A stretch of DNA of 35,646 nt from Candidatus Woesearchaeota archaeon (lineage in GTDB: Archaea; Nanobdellota; Nanobdellia; Woesearchaeales; B72-G16): the NCBI GenBank assembly GCA_003650545.1, contig QMQO01000012.1, positions 1-35,646 of the forward strand. Direction: 5' to 3'. The notes beneath the pieces were generated by a model that was not told the origin of the DNA, ran no database searches, and saw only the letters and a list, made by a program, of their open reading frames with translations. Shown here in pieces: positions 15,718-23,180 of the stretch (position 1 is its first letter; every line of letters begins with the position of its first letter). A program made the translations under genes and the position numbers.

Positions 15718-16533
15718 TTATATTTTTAAATTTTTATATATCAATTCAAGATCAGGGATTACTGCCTCGAAATCACTAATATCGTCAACTTCTTTATACC
15801 TGATAAACTGAGGCATCACACCAAGATGATAAATTTTTTGCATCGAGCTGCCAATTCTTTTTTTAATCTTCGGGTCGGTTGTGAAAATATCCATCTCATT
15901 TTTGCTTATAGCACTGCCTGTATCACAACCAAGAACAAATCCCTTCCCTTTAGTATCAGAAAGGGCAGGAATATAGAAAATACTTCCTAGATGCTCCCTC
16001 GGTACAGCCACGGTTAGATGTTCTCTTGCAAATCTACCACATTTCATTCTGCCTAGATTAATGCTATCGATTGTTTTACCATTTTGTGTTGGATCATAAG
16101 CATCATAATATGTTAAATGAAACTCTAATGGAGTTGGTTCTTTATTAAGTTTTATTTTTTCATTAAGAAAATCACTTATTTCCGGCTCGTTAAGTGTTCT
16201 GATAATAGTTTCTGATTTTTCTGTTGAAAAATCTTGATGCACTTTATTATTTGTTATATTTGTTATATTTTGTATGTATGTTTTTGCTGTAGATTGTGTT
16301 ATATTTTTTTGGTCTGTTCTTGTTGCTGCAAGATATGCTGCTAGTGTTAATGGTATAACTGCAGCTGCCAGGGCTTTATTATAATCGTGTCTTTTTTTCT
16401 CAAGCTGGTAGATGTGGATTTCTTGATCAGGGCAAACCCTAATCACATACTTTATTCCCTTAGGCATACTTAGCACTAAACCTTTTGACCCATCCAACAT
16501 CTGCAATATTTGACTATTGTGAAGTGGTAGCAT
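15718..16533 (-). CDS. Membrane-anchored 3D-domain (double-psi barrel) protein
   Basis: 271 aa. The N-terminal 50 residues are followed by one membrane segment (about 53-70, ALAAAVIPLTLAAYLAA), then a Thr/Asn-rich stretch with three N-I-T sequons (N77, N89, N92) and a C-terminal 3D-like domain: HLTYYDAYDP (139-148), LTVAVPREHLGSIFYIP (173-189), GCDTGSAIS (202-210) and EMDIF (213-217). In bacteria 3D/MltA barrels cleave cell-wall glycans using conserved Asp residues; here D204 and D215 are present. The sequons and topology suggest an outside-facing, glycosylated domain. The substrate in an archaeon is unknown. A TATA 25 nt before the ATG indicates a leaderless mRNA. Confidence 0.65.
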   Translation of the reverse strand: MLPLHNSQILQMLDGSKGLVLSMPKGIKYVIRVCPDQEIHIYQLEKKRHDYNKALAAAVIPLTLAAYLAATRTDQKNITQSTAKTYIQNITNITNNKVHQDFSTEKSETIIRTLNEPEISDFLNEKIKLNKEPTPLEFHLTYYDAYDPTQNGKTIDSINLGRMKCGRFAREHLTVAVPREHLGSIFYIPALSDTKGKGFVLGCDTGSAISKNEMDIFTTDPKIKKRIGSSMQKIYHLGVMPQFIRYKEVDDISDFEAVIPDLELIYKNLKI

Positions 16534-16603
16534 ATTATTGGTTGTTAAAGAAATTATATATAAAACTTTTGGTTTTGACTGTTGGCTGGTTTTGTTTTGT
16601 TGC

Positions 16604-16637
16604 TATTGCGTGTGATTTGTTATTGCGTGTGATTTGG
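16604..16637. repeat. 17-bp tandem duplication
   Basis: tattgcgtgtgatttgt and tattgcgtgtgatttgg, head to tail, in the spacer upstream of the 3D-domain gene. Confidence 0.85.
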
Positions 16638-16738
16638 TTGTCTGTTTTTCCTTCTTTTATTCTGAAATCACAAAACAAGGAATCATCACTAGAAATTACT
16701 AGTTAAATTTACTGGCATTAGATCTATTGGCAAATGTT

Positions 16739-17242
16739 TTACTGTGCAGTGATTAGTTCTCCCTTACAATAATGAGAATAGAAATTTAGCTGCTCAATGT
16801 CATTTATCTGCTGTAGTTCTGTAAGAGGGATCTTACAACTAATCTTATTATTCATGATGTCTTCTAATTTTTCTTTTGCAGCTGCTGCATTTTGTTCAAT
16901 CTGCTCTTTTATCTCTGGATTTTTTGTTATCTCTGCTTTTACTGCTGCATCGAACTTATGTAGATCTAAATCTATAATAATAAGCTCTACCTTACAAGCG
17001 TCTCTCTTTAGACCTTTTGACTTCACAATCATAGAAAGATCGTATAAATTAGAAACTTTATTGATTTGTAATTGTGCCGGATGACATACGCTAAAGCTCA
17101 TGAGAAATGGTTGCTGACAATCTTTGTCTCCTGCTGAACAAGAACCAAAGTTTTGTAACTTCACACAGCCTGTTAAAAGTAACACAGCTATCGTCAGCAA
17201 AATCAGCAAGACAATCATAGCTTTTGTTTTTATTTTTACCAT
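16739..17242 (-). CDS. Lipoprotein of unknown function
   Basis: 167 aa from ATG 17242 (MVKIKTKAM; a TTG six codons upstream lacks support). Signal segment residues 9-25 end in LLTGC (C26), an archaeal/bacterial-type lipobox. The mature protein has five or six further cysteines (FGSCSAGDKDCQQP, SVCHP, DACKV, SCKIP, YCKGE), likely disulfides outside the cell. An acidic/Ala-rich helix lies at about 105-135. A TATA (tttatatgc) is about 30 nt upstream. I do not recognise the family. Confidence 0.75.
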   Translation of the reverse strand: MVKIKTKAMIVLLILLTIAVLLLTGCVKLQNFGSCSAGDKDCQQPFLMSFSVCHPAQLQINKVSNLYDLSMIVKSKGLKRDACKVELIIIDLDLHKFDAAVKAEITKNPEIKEQIEQNAAAAKEKLEDIMNNKISCKIPLTELQQINDIEQLNFYSHYCKGELITAQ

Positions 17243-17360
17243 CTCTTTATAAAAAATCAAAAAGCATATAAAAAACTTTCTTTTTGTTGTTTTTTGTTGT
17301 CTGAAAGTAAAGCAAAGTTAAACCAAAAATAGTTAAACCAAAAATATAAAAGAGTGAAAG

Positions 17361-18524
17361 ATGCCGAATTTTCATGGACATGAGTACAAGTATTTAAGGG
17401 AACGCGAATTAAATGAGATATACATAACGATTGCAATCAGAACATTTGCTATTTCTATGATTAACTTGTTTATTCCTATATACCTATATAAACTTGGTAT
17501 TTCTTTAATACACATTGTATTATACTATGTATTCTTTTATACATACGCATTGTTCCTTAATTATCCAATATCCCTATTTGCAAATAAGATTGGGTTTAAA
17601 CATTCTATTTTAGCTAGCATGCCATGCATGGTCTTACTCTACATGCTGTTTTATTCCATTGATAAAGTTCCATGGTCTTTGCCTATGCCAGCGATATTAG
17701 CAATATTTGCATTTGTTGGTTCTTGTTCAGCTCTGCTATTTTGGATGGCATTTCACTTTGATTTTTCAAAATTCACAAGAAAGAGTAAAAGAGGAACTCA
17801 GGTTGGACTATTAAAAGCAATCACCACTGTTTTGAGCGTATTGGGACCTGTTGTTGGAGGAGTTTTAGCTTCAATTTCTTTTCATGCGACATTCGTTATT
17901 GCTAGTTTGCTGTTGCTTGTGTCCACCATACCCCTGTTTTTCTCTAATGAGGTTCATAGACCTATAAAATTCAAACTAAAGTATTTGTTTTTAAGAAAAA
18001 ACACAAATAAATTTATTGCACATCTTGGTGAAGGAATTAGGATTGCACCTGTGGAAGTTCTATGGCCATTGTTTATATTCATCTCAAAGATTGGTGTTGC
18101 TTCTGTGGGCCTGATCTTTTCGGCAGCTAACTTAGTTATGGCAGCTGTGATGTTTTATATTGGAAAAAAGAGCGATAAAAGAAAAAACAGACAAAAATTT
18201 CTTACATTTGGCACAATTAGCAATGGAATTATTACAGGCACAAGAGCCTTATTTGCAAATGTGTATGGATTCTATGCTACAACAATATTAGGTGGTTTAA
18301 CTTTTGCTTTTTTAATAGTACCTTTTCATGCAAGCATGTACAAACGAGCTAGTAGAGAACCGGAATATTTGATATTCAGAGCTATAACCCTTAACTGCGG
18401 AAGGATTCTTACTCTGCTCATTGCGATACTAGCATTCTTGTATATTGAGATGAAACTAGCATTCACAATCCTGTTTGTGATTGCTGGCTTGGGAGCAATA
18501 TTAATGTGGTTTACAAAAGAATGA
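17361..18524 (+). CDS. Major facilitator superfamily transporter
   Basis: 387 aa with 11-12 hydrophobic segments across the full length, beginning at about residue 20 (ITIAIRTFAISMINLFIPIYLY) and ending with FTILFVIAGLGAILMW. The central loop is charged (FKLKYLFLRKNTNK), and KKSDKRKNRQK sits between TM8 and TM9, the pattern seen in MFS permeases. The substrate cannot be inferred. The reading frame stops just before a long purine tract that precedes the ThiI-like gene, 91 nt downstream. Confidence 0.85.
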   Translation: MPNFHGHEYKYLRERELNEIYITIAIRTFAISMINLFIPIYLYKLGISLIHIVLYYVFFYTYALFLNYPISLFANKIGFKHSILASMPCMVLLYMLFYSIDKVPWSLPMPAILAIFAFVGSCSALLFWMAFHFDFSKFTRKSKRGTQVGLLKAITTVLSVLGPVVGGVLASISFHATFVIASLLLLVSTIPLFFSNEVHRPIKFKLKYLFLRKNTNKFIAHLGEGIRIAPVEVLWPLFIFISKIGVASVGLIFSAANLVMAAVMFYIGKKSDKRKNRQKFLTFGTISNGIITGTRALFANVYGFYATTILGGLTFAFLIVPFHASMYKRASREPEYLIFRAITLNCGRILTLLIAILAFLYIEMKLAFTILFVIAGLGAILMWFTKE

Positions 18525-18526
18525 AA

Positions 18527-18613
18527 TTTAAAAAAAAGGAAAAAAAGGAAAAAGAAAGTGAAAAAGAAAAGAAAAAAGAAAAAGAAAGGAAAAAAGGAAG
18601 GAAAAAAGAAAGC
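18527..18613 (+). repeat. Polypurine tract
   Basis: About 85 nt nearly all A/G on the plus strand, between the MFS and ThiI-like genes. It would encode only a Lys/Arg/Glu-rich tail if read in frame with ThiI, so it is treated as non-coding. Confidence 0.8.
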
Positions 18614-18614
18614 T

Positions 18615-19208
18615 ATGTTGTTAATAAGCCAAGGGATTGATAGTCCTGTTGCAGGCTGGTTGATGAAAAAAAAACTAGATATAATTGGATTGCATTTCGA
18701 TAACGAGGTTGGCTCAGCTAGTAAAGTTAAAAGGTTATGTAAGATAATTGGCGTAAAAAAATTATATGTGGTGAAGCACAGTTCCTTTATTACGAACATC
18801 ATAGAGAAAATAAACAGAAGATTTACTTGTGTTATCTGCAAAAGAATGATGTATAGAATCACTAATAAGATTGCTGAGAGAGAGAATTGCAGTTTTCTTA
18901 TAACTGGTGAGAGTCTCGGCCAGGTTGCTAGTCAAACATTAGATAACCTTGTTGTGCTTGATGATGCTAGCAAATTAGTTGTTTTAAGACCATTGCTAAG
19001 CTACGATAAAGAAGAGACAATACAGATTGCTAAAAGAATTGGCACTTATAGTATCTCTACTGAAGCTAATTGGCGCTGTAAGTACTTACCAAAAAAACCT
19101 GTAACAAAAGCAAAGTTAACAGCAATCAAAAAGCAAGAAGAAAGGTTAGATGTTAACTGGCTTGTAGAAGAATCTGTTAAAGGTGCAGTAGTGGTACGGA
19201 TACAATAA
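18615..19208 (+). CDS. Short ThiI-type PP-loop tRNA thiolation protein
   Basis: 197 aa from ATG 18615 (MLLISQGIDSPVAGW). An upstream ATG at 18558 would add a Lys-rich stretch from the purine tract. The PP-loop SQGIDSPVAGW is the ThiI form of SGGIDSPVA. GESLGQVASQTLDNL is also characteristic of ThiI. A CVIC pair near residues 71-74 matches the CxxC found in archaeal ThiI that lack a rhodanese domain. The NFLD/THUMP RNA-binding domains normally N-terminal to the PP-loop are absent, so either a partner protein supplies RNA binding or the protein has another thiolation target. Confidence 0.8.
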   Translation: MLLISQGIDSPVAGWLMKKKLDIIGLHFDNEVGSASKVKRLCKIIGVKKLYVVKHSSFITNIIEKINRRFTCVICKRMMYRITNKIAERENCSFLITGESLGQVASQTLDNLVVLDDASKLVVLRPLLSYDKEETIQIAKRIGTYSISTEANWRCKYLPKKPVTKAKLTAIKKQEERLDVNWLVEESVKGAVVVRIQ

Positions 19209-19545
19209 AATAAATAATTATAAATATACATAATTACTATGACTCTTCAAGTAAAATAACAATAACTTCAATAACTTCTTATAAAACTTTTATGATAACT
19301 CGTTGTTTGGGTTTGTATAAGGTATCAATAGAGATAAATTTTTGTTTATTTTTCTGGGGCAATATAACATTTGCTATATATTTTCTATTTTCAGATTTTT
19401 TAGAAAAATATAAGGTATATAATTTTAAGAGATTAATTTTAAGGATTTAGAAAATATCATTCTAAGCGATGTTGAATAAAAGATGTTAATGCTATTCTAT
19501 TTTTTGTTTTAACTCATCAAATTCTAACAAATCTTTGATCTAACT

Positions 19546-19683
19546 GTGTATACATCTACTGTATACATCTACTCTGTATGGGTTTTTGTTTCTGCTCTTA
19601 TCCTTGGGGTTATCTTTTTGATATTTCTTCTACTAGCGTTTTCAAGGTCTTACAAGAAATCCTTATGTGGTTTTCCTTTCTAA
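19546..19683 (+). CDS. Candidate 45-aa membrane peptide (GTG start)
   Basis: GTG start, stop TAA at 19681. Residues 10-31 form one strongly hydrophobic segment (SVWVFVSALILGVIFLIFLL), followed by a basic cluster RSYKK, the usual positive-inside anchor. No Shine-Dalgarno site is visible. T-rich DNA gives such peptides by chance, and a minus-strand ORF with a better ribosome site overlaps it. Confidence 0.3.
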   Translation: MYTSTVYIYSVWVFVSALILGVIFLIFLLLAFSRSYKKSLCGFPF

Positions 19684-19708
19684 ATAATTTTGAAAACCCT
19701 TTTCTCAT
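19610..19708 (-). CDS. Candidate 32-aa basic peptide
   Basis: ATG at 19708 with GGTGAT 4 nt upstream, the strongest ribosome-site type in this window. The peptide begins MRKGFSKLFRKENHIRIS, then an amphipathic helix to the stop at 19610. It could be a real small protein or the start of a gene broken by a frameshift, since other frames stay open beyond the stop. I do not recognise it. Confidence 0.35.
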   Translation of the reverse strand: MRKGFSKLFRKENHIRISCKTLKTLVEEISKR

Positions 19709-19794
19709 TTATATCACCTTATTTAAAAAGGAAGAGAGATTATATTGAGCCTATACAATGTTGAATCTATACAACTTGACCTTTAACCCAAAAT

Positions 19795-19814
19795 CTTATA
19801 AATACTTATAAATA
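19795..19814 (+). promoter_or_regulatory. Duplicated TATA element
   Basis: cttataaata twice head to tail, upstream of the DHH gene, which also has GAGGT 8 nt before its ATG. Confidence 0.5.
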
Positions 19815-19872
19815 CCTAAGAATTTAAACAGATTTAAACAGATATTGTATTTTTTTTAATTGAGGTTACATT

Positions 19873-20898
19873 ATGTTAACAAGAAAAGAATTAAAGGAGA
19901 TCAGAAAAGAACTGGACAATTGTGCAAATCCAATATTCTTTTTCCACGACGATCCAGATGGTTTGGCTTCATTCTTATTGTTGTATAGATATAAAAAAGA
20001 TGGTCATGGTGTTATTGTTAAAAGTCATCCTAAAATTGTGGAAGAATTCGCAAAAAAAGTTAAATACTACAATGCTGATAAAGTATTTATATTAGACCTA
20101 GCATTAGTTGATCAGGAGTTTATTGATGCTGTAAAAGTGCCTGTTGTATGGATAGATCATCACGGGCCGTTGAAAAGAAGAGGTGTTAAATATTTTAATC
20201 CACGTACCAGAAATCCAAAAGATAATTTTCCTGTTAGTTATATCTGCTATTTAGCTGTCAAAGGAGAGCTATGGATTGCTATGCTTGGTACTGTTGGAGA
20301 CTGGTTTATGCCTAAATTTGCCAAGACTTTTATGAAAAGATATCCTGACTTATTACCTGCAAATATTAAAAAACCCGAAGACGCGTTGTTTAAAACAAGA
20401 TTGGGAGATTTAATAAGGATTTCTTCTTTTGTGACTAAAGGTAAGATTTCAGAAGTGATGAAATGTGTAAAAATATTCACAAGAATCAAATCACCGTACG
20501 AAATTCTTAACCAAGAAACAGCTCAAGGAAAATATATCTATAGACGATATGAGAAAATTAACAAGGAATACAAAATTCTGCTTAGAAGAATACTAAAATC
20601 AAAAAAAGGGAAAAAAATACTTGTGTTCCCATACAAAGAGATAAAACATTGTTTTACAAAGGAACTTGCAAATGAATTATTATATTTGTTTCCAGATAAA
20701 GTTATCCTAATAGCCAGGGAAAAGGCCGGAGAGATGAAAACTAGTTTGAGGGCAAGGGATGTGGTGTTGCCACCGATTGTAAAAAAAGTGTTTACTGAGA
20801 TAGAGGGTTATGGTGGTGGGCACGAGCATGCCTGTGGTGCTGTGGTAAAGAAAAAGGACTTTGATAGGTTTGTCAAACTAATTGAAGATAATATTTGA
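19873..20898 (+). CDS. DHH/DHHA1 family phosphoesterase
   Basis: 341 aa. DHH motifs: HDDPDG (25-30), D75 in FILDLALVD, DHH in WIDHHGP (95-97), D143 in GTVGDWF. The C-terminal DHHA1 motif is GGGHEHACG near residue 315. It is shorter than the RecJ-like protein at 1063 and has HDDPDG rather than HLDADG, so it is a different branch: a single-strand exonuclease, oligoribonuclease (nanoRNase) or cyclic-dinucleotide phosphodiesterase are all possible. ATG 19873 has the site TTGAGGTTACATT before it. It is followed 39 nt later by the tRNA-Gly. Confidence 0.85.
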   Translation: MLTRKELKEIRKELDNCANPIFFFHDDPDGLASFLLLYRYKKDGHGVIVKSHPKIVEEFAKKVKYYNADKVFILDLALVDQEFIDAVKVPVVWIDHHGPLKRRGVKYFNPRTRNPKDNFPVSYICYLAVKGELWIAMLGTVGDWFMPKFAKTFMKRYPDLLPANIKKPEDALFKTRLGDLIRISSFVTKGKISEVMKCVKIFTRIKSPYEILNQETAQGKYIYRRYEKINKEYKILLRRILKSKKGKKILVFPYKEIKHCFTKELANELLYLFPDKVILIAREKAGEMKTSLRARDVVLPPIVKKVFTEIEGYGGGHEHACGAVVKKKDFDRFVKLIEDNI

Positions 20899-20974
20899 GT
20901 AATGTTTAAATATTGTATGTTTTTTTTAATTATCTGTGCGGCGGTGGTCTAATGGCTATGACAGCGGCCTTCCA

Positions 20975-20990
20975 ATCCTTATAAGAAGAT
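20975..20990 (+). other. tRNA-Gly intron 1 (37/38)
   Basis: 16 nt. Central helix CTTC/GAAG, bulges CA^A and AT^A. The inner part is a very short loop. Removal restores CTTCCAA. Confidence 0.9.
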
Positions 20991-21005
20991 AGCCGCTTAT
21001 CCGGG

Positions 21006-21032
21006 AAATGTCTCGGACCGTGCATTCGGAAA
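21006..21032 (+). other. tRNA-Gly intron 2 (53/54)
   Basis: 27 nt between T stem and T loop. Central helix TCCG/CGGA, bulges GG^A and AA^T, inner helix AATG/CATT. The outer helix is weak. Confidence 0.85.
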
Positions 21033-21038
21033 TTCGAA

Positions 21039-21069
21039 TTTCGAAGGGTCATGGCTTTTCTTACGAATG
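21039..21069 (+). other. tRNA-Gly intron 3 (59/60)
   Basis: 31 nt. After intron 2 is removed, CCGGG/CCCGG forms the outer helix, TTCG/CGAA the central helix, and the bulges are AA^T and TG^T. This is the same position and helix as in the tRNA-Gln T-loop intron. Confidence 0.87.
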
Positions 21070-21196
21070 TCCCGGCCGCCGCATACGGTCCACACATCTA
21101 CGAGAATTAAAAAAAATATTTAGAAAAAAAATATTTAGCTAAAAAATAATTTAAAAACTAAAAAGTAATTTAAAAAATATAAAAATATTAAAAAAA

Positions 21197-22303
21197 TTAT
21201 TCTAATACAGATAATTTTCTATCTTTTACATTGTATAATTTTGTTTTAATTTGTAGCACCCTATCCTTAAATCCGTTGCTATTCAAAGCAGTAGGGTAAT
21301 CCTTAATAGTTAGTAGATGTTCTTTGATACAATCTTTAGTTACAGGGTTACAGTGCTTTGCTGCTTCTGCTAAAATTATTACTTCGTCATAACCATATGC
21401 TGCAGCAACCAAATCTGCTTTAGATGCATTAGGATGCTTCTCATTGTATTTTTTTGCAAAGTCTGTATCTTCCAAACCATATAAATCAAAGGTTATTATC
21501 CTCTGTAGTGTTTCTTCAGGTATGTTTTTTAAAACTTCATTAGGCACACACTCTGAACCTGATCCACATAAAATATTAAAATCAATATCCATCTCAACCA
21601 TTTGCTGGAAGAACGGTACAAACTCATCTGTCCATCCAACTATGATTATTGTATCTACGCCGTCATCTTTTGCTTTTGTGAATAATGGTTTAAAATCCGT
21701 ATCTCCAAAATTGTACCAGTATTCATTTATGTTCGGCTCGATTTCCTTTGCACCCTTTAAACAAAGATGGCTATACTCTGTCTGAGCTAGGATAGCTCCT
21801 AGTTTTTTAGTTTTATTATTGACTTTTGCATATCTAACCATTTTCTTGCAATCAGACTCTACATCCAAAAATGATTTGAATGCGTAGTCGTTTTCTTCTA
21901 GTATAGATTTTACATATCCCACATATACAAAAGGTGTTTTTTCATCTTTAAAAACAGGCGCAACTGCTAATGATGGCATTGAGAAATCAACTATTGCAGC
22001 GTCTATTTTGTCTATGTTTATAAGTTTCTTTGCCGCCATTACGGTTTCTTTTCCATTAGCCTTGCTATCTTCAATATATAAATCTAGTTTCATACCTTCT
22101 GAACTTATTTTATCTTTTGCAATCTCTGCTCCGTTTATAACAGGAACACCCCAATACGCACCCCACCCTGTTAAGGGTGTGATTATTCCAATTTTTAATG
22201 TTTTTATTGTTTCTTGACTATTTAAAGTATGCGTTGTAGTACAAGCAGACAACAAAATAGCTCCAATTATAACTAACACAAGTACTACATGTATGTTTTT
22301 CAT
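21197..22303 (-). CDS. Extracytoplasmic solute-binding lipoprotein, LivJ-like (type I), second copy
   Basis: 368 aa. Signal segment residues 5-20 end at LLSAC (C21). The mature part starts LKIGIITPLTGWGAYWGVP, the same family opening as the protein at 6574, and keeps VMAAKKLINID and AAAYGYDEVIILAEAAKHC. GAGGTG lies 5 nt before the ATG. It is the partner of the divergent TrmB gene at 22398, and again no permease or ATPase gene adjoins it. Sequence identity with the first copy looks modest, so the ligands probably differ. Confidence 0.88.
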   Translation of the reverse strand: MKNIHVVLVLVIIGAILLSACTTTHTLNSQETIKTLKIGIITPLTGWGAYWGVPVINGAEIAKDKISSEGMKLDLYIEDSKANGKETVMAAKKLINIDKIDAAIVDFSMPSLAVAPVFKDEKTPFVYVGYVKSILEENDYAFKSFLDVESDCKKMVRYAKVNNKTKKLGAILAQTEYSHLCLKGAKEIEPNINEYWYNFGDTDFKPLFTKAKDDGVDTIIIVGWTDEFVPFFQQMVEMDIDFNILCGSGSECVPNEVLKNIPEETLQRIITFDLYGLEDTDFAKKYNEKHPNASKADLVAAAYGYDEVIILAEAAKHCNPVTKDCIKEHLLTIKDYPTALNSNGFKDRVLQIKTKLYNVKDRKLSVLE

Positions 22304-22376
22304 TTTTACACCTCAACCAGTAATCTATCGTCACCGGCTAATAGTGATAACCAAAGAAGAAACATTTAAATATTTG

Positions 22377-22396
22377 CTACTATATGCATATAGTAG
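22377..22396. promoter_or_regulatory. Perfect 20-bp palindrome, likely TrmB operator
   Basis: CTACTATATGCATATAGTAG ends 1 nt before the TrmB ATG (22398) and lies just after the TATA-like tttaaatattt (about 22365-22375), over the expected transcription start. A protein bound here would block the TrmB promoter. It is about 75 bp from the binding-protein start. Confidence 0.7.
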
Positions 22397-22397
22397 T

Positions 22398-23162
22398 ATG
22401 AAAAAAATTGAGCCGATCCTTGAAAAAGTTGGGTTAACAAGACAAGAATCCAGGGTTTATGTTGCATTGTTGGAATTGCAAGAAGCCAAAGCAGGGGCTT
22501 TATGCAGGTTCACTAAGATAGCAAGTTCTAATATATATAACATTCTAGATTCCCTGATGAAGAAAGGTATTGTTAGTTATCGTGTTGAAAATAATATAAA
22601 AGTTTTTATACCTTCACCGCCAGAAGTGTTAAATGAGTTATTTCTTGAAAAACAAAAAAATCTTGATAGAGAAAGAAGAGAGATAGCTGAGCTTATACAT
22701 AGCCTTAAAAAAAGAAAGGTTAAAGAAGAACCATACTCTAATTATAAATACTACCAAGGTATAAGCGGACTGAAATCAATGTGGTATGAAATAAATTCTA
22801 TCATGAGCAAAGAAAATATAATAAAAATTCATACAGCCAAAAAGGGAAGTTACGAGAGATTGGTTGGTTTTTATACTGAACACCATAGGTCAAGACAAAA
22901 GAAGAAAGTAGAGGAATGGCTAATATATCCAAAGGAGGACTTAGAGTTAGCAAAAAAAAGAAAGAGAGAATTTAAACGCACAATTATAAAGTTTCTAGAT
23001 TTAAAAAATGATGCTGAATGGGGCATAGTTAAAGATAATTTCTTTATGCAATATGCTATAAGTAAAAAACCTCATGGCTTCTTGATAAAAGATAAGATAT
23101 TTGCAAAAACATTTGAAGAAGTTTTTGACAGACTCTGGAACATTGCAACACATAAGCCATAA
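22398..23162 (+). CDS. TrmB-family transcriptional regulator, second copy
   Basis: 254 aa from ATG 22398 (MKKIEPILEKVGLTRQESRV); an upstream in-frame ATG at 22293 runs through the promoter and is unlikely. The HTH at residues 5-70 includes ASSNIYNILDSLMKKGIVSY. A coiled linker (85-115) follows, then the effector domain with YYQGISGLKSMWYEINSIMS. It has the same length and plan as the regulator at 7826. It diverges from a LivJ-like lipoprotein, and a 20-bp palindrome overlaps its own start, suggesting autoregulation. Confidence 0.88.
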   Translation: MKKIEPILEKVGLTRQESRVYVALLELQEAKAGALCRFTKIASSNIYNILDSLMKKGIVSYRVENNIKVFIPSPPEVLNELFLEKQKNLDRERREIAELIHSLKKRKVKEEPYSNYKYYQGISGLKSMWYEINSIMSKENIIKIHTAKKGSYERLVGFYTEHHRSRQKKKVEEWLIYPKEDLELAKKRKREFKRTIIKFLDLKNDAEWGIVKDNFFMQYAISKKPHGFLIKDKIFAKTFEEVFDRLWNIATHKP

Positions 23163-23180
23163 CTCAACCAACTCAACCAA

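Larger units (their letters stand above)
19209..19872. other. 664-nt spacer with two small candidate ORFs
   Basis: Mostly AT-rich without signals from 19209 to about 19520. The block 19540-19700 is richer in G/C and holds overlapping small ORFs on both strands (see 19546-19683 and 19610-19708). The 13-bp unit gtatacatctact occurs twice in tandem near 19548-19574. Tandem TATA elements cttataaata (19795-19814) serve the DHH gene. Confidence 0.5.
20938..21083 (+). tRNA. tRNA-Gly (UCC) with three introns
   Basis: Acceptor strands GCGGCGG (20938-20944) and CCGCCGC (21076-21082) pair fully, with A73 at 21083. Removing introns 20975-20990 (37/38), 21006-21032 (53/54) and 21039-21069 (59/60) gives a 72-nt tRNA: anticodon stem GCGGC/GCCGC, loop CTTCCAA (anticodon UCC), variable TTAT, T arm CCGGG-TTCGAAT-CCCGG. 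Each intron has a bulge-helix motif: CTTC/GAAG for intron 1, TCCG/CGGA with inner AATG/CATT for intron 2, TTCG/CGAA with inner GAAGGG/CTTTTC for intron 3. The motif for intron 3 exists only once intron 2 is removed, because TTCGAA must first join the T stem. Confidence 0.93.

Noticed and set aside
18326-18862. 178-aa minus-strand ORF
   Set aside because: It is antisense to the MFS and ThiI genes, and its Phe-rich centre is the complement of the purine tract.
21033-21060. Near-palindrome around gaaattcgaatttc as a protein operator
   Set aside because: It is fully explained by tRNA-Gly T-arm exon and intron pairing.
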